From Allium sativum (Eukaryota > Streptophyta > Magnoliopsida > Asparagales > Amaryllidaceae): a DNA stretch of 64,000 nucleotides. The stretch lies in NCBI GenBank assembly GCA_030737875.1, contig CM060911.1, positions 51,415,001 through 51,479,000 on the forward strand, written 5' to 3'. The translations under genes were made by a program, and so were the position numbers. The notes under the pieces were generated by a model. That model made no database searches. It was given only the letters and a program-made list of their open reading frames with translations, and was not told the DNA's origin. Below, piece after piece: positions 58,218 to 64,000 of this stretch (positions are counted from its first letter, which is position 1; each line of letters starts with the position of its first letter).

Positions 58218-59100
58218 TCTGTGCAAGTACAAGCATCTGTCTATTTATGACAGACATCTGCAACTAGGTTCAGGAAATAATCCTAGACCCAGCTCAGACG
58301 TCTGTCATATAAGGACATACGTCTGTTCATAGTCTTGGAAAATTATTTCCTATAACCACAGACGTCTGTCACCATATGGAAATACGTCTGTCTTTGTATC
58401 TGAAATATATAAAATTACATAGATAGACGTCTGACCATGTAGACAGACGTCTGTCCTGGCAAACTGTTGTTATATTCAGAAAAGATGCTTCTTCATTTTC
58501 AGAGGTCACAACCCTTCTCTTCAACTCTAATTGGATTTTCCAACGGAAATACTATTTCAAATGAAGAGTTTTTCTTTCAAAGATTACATGCTTTCATAAA
58601 ACCTCTTCATTTACTATAAATATATCTTAGATTGAAGGTTTTAATTATCGAATCTTTTTTGAATCTATTATATACTCTCTAAGATTTCTATACTTGTTAT
58701 CTCTCTCTAAAGATTTCAGTCAAACACTCAATCCCTTCTATATTCTCAAGATATTCAATTCTCATATTAATACAAGGAGATTATAGGAGAACTCTATACT
58801 ATTCAATCAAATACCTATTGTAAAGAACACATTATTGTCAGAGCTACTTTTCCATCCGTAAGTATATTCCTCCGGGAGAAGCGAGGGCAGTTTGTGTTAG
58901 TAAGAAAGCCGAAGGGGAGCTTCGGGACTATATGTAGGACGGGAGGTCCGAACCAGGATAAAATACTGGTGTGATTGTTTCTTACCTTACTTTTTGTTTA
59001 CAAGTTATTATCATTACTTGCTACAGTTAATACACACATGCAATCCTCATATAAACTTTCAAAGATGAGCGATATTATCTCGCACTGAACTCTAACTGTT
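57959..59100 (+). repeat. 3' LTR of a Sirevirus-like Copia element (end uncertain)
   Basis: Starts TGTTAGATCC at the polypurine tract. It contains an AT microsatellite (58181-58214), a cluster of GACGTC palindromes (58210-58460) and a U5-like CCGAAGGGGAGCTTCGGGAC hairpin near 58910. The end is not clear; without a certain partner LTR or target duplication I place it near 59100. Confidence 0.6.
58210..58460. promoter_or_regulatory. Cluster of GACAGACGTCTGTC-type palindromes in the Copia LTR
   Basis: About eight copies of (C/T)ACGTCTG(T) or AGACGTCTGTC in 250 bp, some spaced as pairs about 30 bp apart. One at about 58441-58456 is the perfect 14-bp palindrome GACAGACGTCTGTC. GACGTC is a core that plant bZIP factors bind, so an enhancer role is possible but not shown. 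Confidence 0.6.
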
Positions 59101-62100
59101 TATATGGTAAATAATTGACATTTTAAAGTGAATAATAATCCTAAAATTTAATTTCTAGAATAGTCTAACTTATTTAATAAAAAATAAAGAATTAAAAAGT
59201 AATTTGATTAGTTAAACCTAGATATCACTTTTTATCTCTTTGTGTGTTATGCACTATTACGACATTATCGTTAGCTTTGAGCTATTTTGACACCAAATCC
59301 AAGATAATCACCTCAGATGGGTTTTATGTATTTCATTAATGTCATTATGAATGTTTGTATGCTATTTTAAATAATTATATGATTACTGGCTGCATGGCTG
59401 CTTATTTGCGTAGTTCGGTTGAAAATGTTGTTCTTGGGTGACATAAGACTTGGAGAATCTCATTCGATAAAGTTTGGTACTTACCAGTCAAAAGTACAAG
59501 AGGCGCATAATTATTGAGTGCATATGGAGGATAAACTCTAATAAATGATATATATATATATATATATATATATTCATGAAAGAGTATCAAAACATGAAGA
59601 ATAATTTGAAGAGAAAGGGATTGCGGAGTGTACCTACAGATCAGATAAATGAGCCATACTGGAGCTTGGCGATTGATTAGAAAACGGATTAATACTTGAG
59701 CATAGAGACTGATTAGAAGACGGTGTAATACTAGAGTTTGGCGGCTGATCTAAAAAAGAAGGATGAACTTAGCGAGGAGTTTGGGTCTGGCGATGAATAT
59801 GGATATATATTTAACTATTTTTGGTTAAATATATTAAGATTATTCGTTATCGAGTACTCGAAATGGCTATATCGATTATTGGTGGTACTGGCCTCTTTGG
59901 CCCATTTGACATAGACGATGAGGTTTCGAGGAGAAGGATACGATGGTTCTTTCGACAGTGGTTTTGATGTGGTGGATCTTCAATCAGTGGCTTTGGAATA
60001 ATGCAAGGATGTGGTGCTTCAACGCAGCGATTCATCATTCGACGATGGTGATTCCATGATGGGAAGGCAGGTTACTACGATAGATAGCATCTCTCCGAGA
60101 TGCAGAGTTAGTGATGATGACTAGAGATGGGAAGCTACTAGAGAGGGTTGGGGGTAGTTGATTAGGTTTGATGACAAATCGGTAGTCTATGCTTGATTTA
60201 ATCGAGCTTAGCGGTAAGTCAGTTGTCTAAACATGTCCCAACCTAGGAGACTCGAAGTAGGGGGTCATAAAAGTAGTTCTAGGTATAGACTATTATAGGA
60301 AACATATGCAAAGGGATTAATTATACGTAGGTCGATGGGTGACCGGGAAGACTTAGGATGAAGGGGTACTAGGTGTAATGTCCATTGAACCAAGTTCAAG
60401 TCCTTATCTCCAAGCCCATGAGATTATTTCAAAGTCCAAGTAACTTATGACAATCACCTGGACCAAGTCCGAGTCCTTACTTTGGGTTATATGTTAGTAA
60501 AGCTTAGATCCTAGCTGACTAAATGGCACGGATTCGAGTACTAAGGAACAAGAGCATTATCATATGTCCAATGCACTATGTGAGTGAATGTGTGGCTGAT
60601 GGATTATATGGATGTTTAACTATTTATCATTACTTTAGTACTTAGACATTTATCATACCTTTGTCTTGATATTTAGAGTAGGGTAGCATGTACCTAGTGT
60701 TATGTGCTAACTTGATGGATGCAGGGACATGTAAGGTATGATTCTATATGCTGTCTGTGCCTTATACTATGACGACATTTACAATATTTTGAGATTTGTT
60801 TATCGCTCAAACCAAACTGTTGTTCTTCCAAGATTTTTAGTTCTCTATTATTACCTAGGGTATTCATCAATATACCAATGAATTGGCTAGGTAACATGTG
60901 TAAACATTATTCAGAGCCATACAGATGGATTAGTTGAAGGTGACATCTTCTCATATATATACTTGTACTATTGCTTATTTTGTTGTGTAACACTATGAAG
61001 CCGTGACAAAGTTGACTATTCATGAGAGATAATTTGTTAGTGAGTTTAATTATCTCTTGTATAAACTCTATTTATGATACTGTATATGATAGTGTACTCT
61101 GATTATATGGTTTATACAGTTATTATCATCTTTCCTATTTTATATCTATGATTCCTATTATATTTCATCTGATGCGTTGTGAGATATATGAAAGGTTCTG
61201 TGTTTATGTATTATTTTGCTTTCTTCCTCTTCTCTTTTATTTCCTTATCTTCCTTTTCATTTCTCATCTTTTCTTTTCTTTTCTTTTTTCCCTTGATAAC
61301 CGATCAACATGATTAGGTGCATGCATAATCCATTATTAGGTTATATGAGAGCACTGATGGTGTAGGGCGGTTGCTGCAAAACCCGATTCCACATGCATAA
61401 AGGAAAAGCACAAAGGTGCCCATATTGGGAGTCTCACCCTAAAGGGTGCAACCCCATAGGGATTAGCACCAATCCCTTTTAGGGGATCAATACCGATCAC
61501 TCTATGATGGGGTGATTTGAGCGCACTCCTTGGGTCGGGTCATCTCATCTAAGTGGACTCCCCCTATTCATTTATGAATCAATCCAACTCTCCTCTTTAA
61601 CTATAAATAGAAAATCAAAACTTTAGAAAAAGGGAATCTCTTCTATCCTCTTTGGATTTTCTCTTAGGGATCACTATTCCCCTCTTTGAATATTCTCTTG
61701 GGGATCCGTTCACTCCTCTTGGGGTCTTCTCTTGGCTTCTCCATACAGCCAATCTTCCATTTTCAAACCTACAATCCTACTTCTCTTCAATCTTATACTC
61801 AAACCTAAACTATGTTGTTATCGATAGCCTAAATAATAGAATATACTAAGTGGATGTTGGTTAGTTTGCCGAACCGTTATAAAATCCTTGTCCTCTTTAC
61901 CATGTTTACTTATTTCGATGACTTTTTTGTGGCTATGATTTGTTATGCTTTGATTTTCTTTGATTATTGAATATTAAGGATGTTATGCTCGTTGACCAAA
62001 ATCCAATTTAACATTTTTCGGCCAGGAAAGGGAACACTACTTGAACTTAGGAAATGTCTTTCGCTTGGGATACAATGGTTAAAATCCATATATATATATA

Positions 62101-62120
62101 TATATATATATATCACTTGG
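59100..62120. repeat. Unassigned old repeat sequence
   Basis: No supported gene. Recognisable items are AT runs (59549-59573 and 62089-62113), a pyrimidine-rich stretch (61217-61292) that recalls the tail of the LARD LTRs, and a TATA-like ACTATAAATAGAAAA near 61601. Three ~35-bp direct repeats of CTCTTTGGATTTTCTCTTGG type lie at about 61649-61740. The mix suggests decayed LTR sequence, but I cannot define ends. Confidence 0.4.
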
Positions 62121-62127
62121 GAAAACA

Positions 62128-62800
62128 ATGGATGTATTCATGAAGGATTCAGAAACTAGACTTGAATGTCAAGAGGGATTGTTTGGAAGACAAGAGGAAA
62201 TGATAAGCAATTTCCTCAATAAGATTAGACATAGTGGAAAACAAGCATGTCAGAAAAAATCTACTAGAGATGGACCTACTAATATGATAACACTTAGGAT
62301 TGACATGGGGGTAGTTGGCCCTACATTATAAGGGATTGGTACTGACCCTGACCCTTGGTTCGGTACCGACCCGGTGCTTACTGGAAGGCAACCCTTTTGG
62401 AGTCTCGGAACTTGGTGCTATTCATATTCGAACACATAATATAGGACTTAGAGATGGAATTTATACGAAAATAGGTTTGGATAGTGACTTGAATTAATCA
62501 TGGATTGGCAGTGCTAAAGGAATTTAACTAGAATAGTATGCAACAGAGAGAGAAAGAGAGAGAGAGAGAGAGAATTCTCTTCACTCATAGATCTTAATGT
62601 ATCTTTGGAAAGGATTTACTTAGGGACTTAGGATCATCTTTCATTCAAATAACCACGTAGAAAGGAAACTACTGAAAAACAAAGGAATTATGGAAAATAT
62701 CGTTTTTTCCCTGACTTAGATGGTCATGAAACAAATGAATGTTGACATCCCAAAGATATGAACGAGGAGTGCGTCAGAAGCAGAAAATTGACGTAATACA
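62128..62800 (+). pseudogene. Decayed Gypsy gag relic
   Basis: At about 62690-62790 one frame reads YRFFPDLDGHETNEC, a stop, then HPKDMNEECVRS. The spacing of H, GH.T and C followed by a Lys-Asp helix matches the zinc-binding segment of Tat-like gag (compare CMYHNMAGHNISEC at about 53060), with the first Cys lost. An upstream frame (62128-62331, MDVFMKDSETRLECQEG) could be another gag part. A GA microsatellite lies at 62544-62574. The link to Tat rests on one short motif. Confidence 0.4.
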
Positions 62801-62884
62801 TTCGAAATAGGATTGTGGTAATGAAACACTGTCTACAGCCCTGAACTAGAGCCATCTAGAACCAAGCTTTATGGGATTATTATT

Positions 62885-63400
62885 ATTAATTACCTTGGAT
62901 TTTGGATGGCTAAGTCGGCCTACCCATGCATGAGATTTACGCTTAATCTCTAGGCACGCTCTTTGTCGATAACGAACCATCCAACTTCTTTTACTTAACA
63001 AAGCTGTAATGAAAAATGGCTAAGCCGGCCTACCGATGCATGGGATTAGCACTTAGTCTCTAGGTATGCTTTTTGTCAATGATGAACCACTATTTTTCTT
63101 TTCGGATTTTTTTAATAAAATTACATTTGAAACTTTAATAAAATCACTTCCCTTGTATGGATTATACTTGTGAATTATGAAATTGGGAATTGGATTTCAA
63201 CTTTAATAACTGGAAACTCAAGTATGGATTATGCTAGGAAGATTTGGGTCGCCTTCTCAGGACTTCGCATGGTTATCTTATCGGTCCTCAAGCATATATT
63301 ATGCTGGGAAGATTCAGTCCGCTTTATCAAGGCCTGGAAAGGCTATCTGATCGAACTCTAAGTATGAATTACGTTAGGCTAGGGTTGGACAATCTCAGAA
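62885..63400. repeat. Two short direct-repeat sets, otherwise nothing recognised
   Basis: GGCTAAG(T/C)CGGCCTACC(C/G)ATGCATG occurs at about 62908 and 63019, each followed by a related CTCTAGG(C/T)A(C/T)GCT segment. A ~70-bp unit with ATTATGCT(A/G)GGAAGATT occurs at about 63227 and 63299, with a third diverged start near 63366. These could be remnants of LTR minisatellites. Confidence 0.65.
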
Positions 63401-64000
63401 ATGGGAACACTCGATTTGATTTTTTTATGTATAGATTATACCATGCAAGTAGGCCCGTAGAGGCTATGGATTTTGATTTGAGCTTAGAACAGTTTTGGAT
63501 TTCTCTAATGAATTATTTTAGTATTTTGGATTTTATATTTGGATTTCTATTACATAAACGATCAGGCGATTGTGAATTTAGGATTTTGTTATGGATCCTT
63601 TGATTTCCTCAAATTTCAGGATTCCGTGGACTGCATTGATTCCAAATTTATATTGATTCTTTGGATTTCGATTTGGCTTATATTAACGATCTAACATGAT
63701 CGTGATTTTCTTGGATTCTTGGCTTAAGGATATTGGATTTCTAGTGTCCCTCTTATTGATTTGTTATGGCTTTCTTATGAACTTCTTATAAATTTCCTAT
63801 GGATTATGGACTTTGGAATTTGGATTTCTGAATTATACAAAACACATCTTCCATGGAAACATATGTTTAGGAAAGAAAGTGTTAATATATCCTTTTGCAA
63901 GTCCATAACGATTTGGATTTGGATGCTTGGATAGCTCGGGATTCATATTCGGATGATTATTGAATTTGCAAACATTCATCGGAATATCACTTTGGAACAA
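63400..64000. other. No feature recognised
   Basis: AT-rich, with phrases such as TTTGGATTT(C/T) recurring irregularly. A frame at 63244-63603 has no recognisable domain and overlaps the direct repeats, so I do not call it a gene. Confidence 0.5.

Noticed and set aside
63244..63603. Plus-strand ORF of 119 codons
   Set aside because: It overlaps short direct repeats and shows no domain; the reading frame likely arises from repeat sequence.

Overview
The window is plant nuclear DNA: AT-rich, intron-style splice sites, and classes of transposable element found only or mainly in flowering plants (Sirevirus-like Copia, Tat-like and chromovirus-derived Gypsy, Mutator-like element with a SUMO-protease-like gene, LINE). 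I see no host gene, no tRNA or rRNA gene and no CRISPR array. The species cannot be named from the sequence. Nearly every base belongs to a stack of nested, decayed, mostly non-autonomous elements, and I recognise no reverse transcriptase or integrase core anywhere.

Layout, from outermost to innermost. (1) A Sirevirus-like Copia element on the + strand occupies about 55962-59100, with a polypurine tract and a 3' LTR starting at 57959. (2) A gag-only Tat-type Gypsy element on the - strand (51330-55961) abuts it; its 3' LTR is cut at 51330. (3) A gag-only Sirevirus-like element (here SV1, - strand) is inserted in that Tat LTR. Its LTRs are 1-2579 (cut by the window edge) and 48010-51329, and its internal region is scattered at 2580-3237, 16327-19362, 31613-31880 and 47280-48009. 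(4) Three large insertions split SV1. One is LARD-1 (3238-16326, LTRs of 5.8 kb around a 1.5 kb core, 5-bp target duplication ATTTC). The second is LARD-2 (19363-31612, same type, 5' end lost). The third is a Mutator-like element (MULE, about 31881-47279) with a transposase gene on the - strand and a ULP1-protease-like pseudogene on the + strand. (5) Inside the MULE sits a 6.3 kb solo LTR (34247-40515), and at the edge of that LTR a 1.9 kb LINE-like element with only ORF1 (40525-42414, 19-bp target duplication). The right end, 59100-64000, is older unassigned repeat sequence with a small Tat-like gag relic near 62690.

The most unusual features are structural. The giant LTRs carry 1-1.5 kb arrays of short inverted repeats whose sequence changes along the array and between families. 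The MULE carries its own repeated micro-hairpin (AAAAGATA, short loop, TATCTTTT) at several intronic or intergenic sites and as about ten tandem ~99-bp units in a transposase intron. The solo LTR appears to have landed in one of these hairpins.

Mobilisation of almost all of these elements would depend on enzymes supplied from elsewhere in the genome. Boundaries were found by eye from repeats, TG...CA ends, target duplications and interrupted reading frames; divergence figures are not given unless counted.
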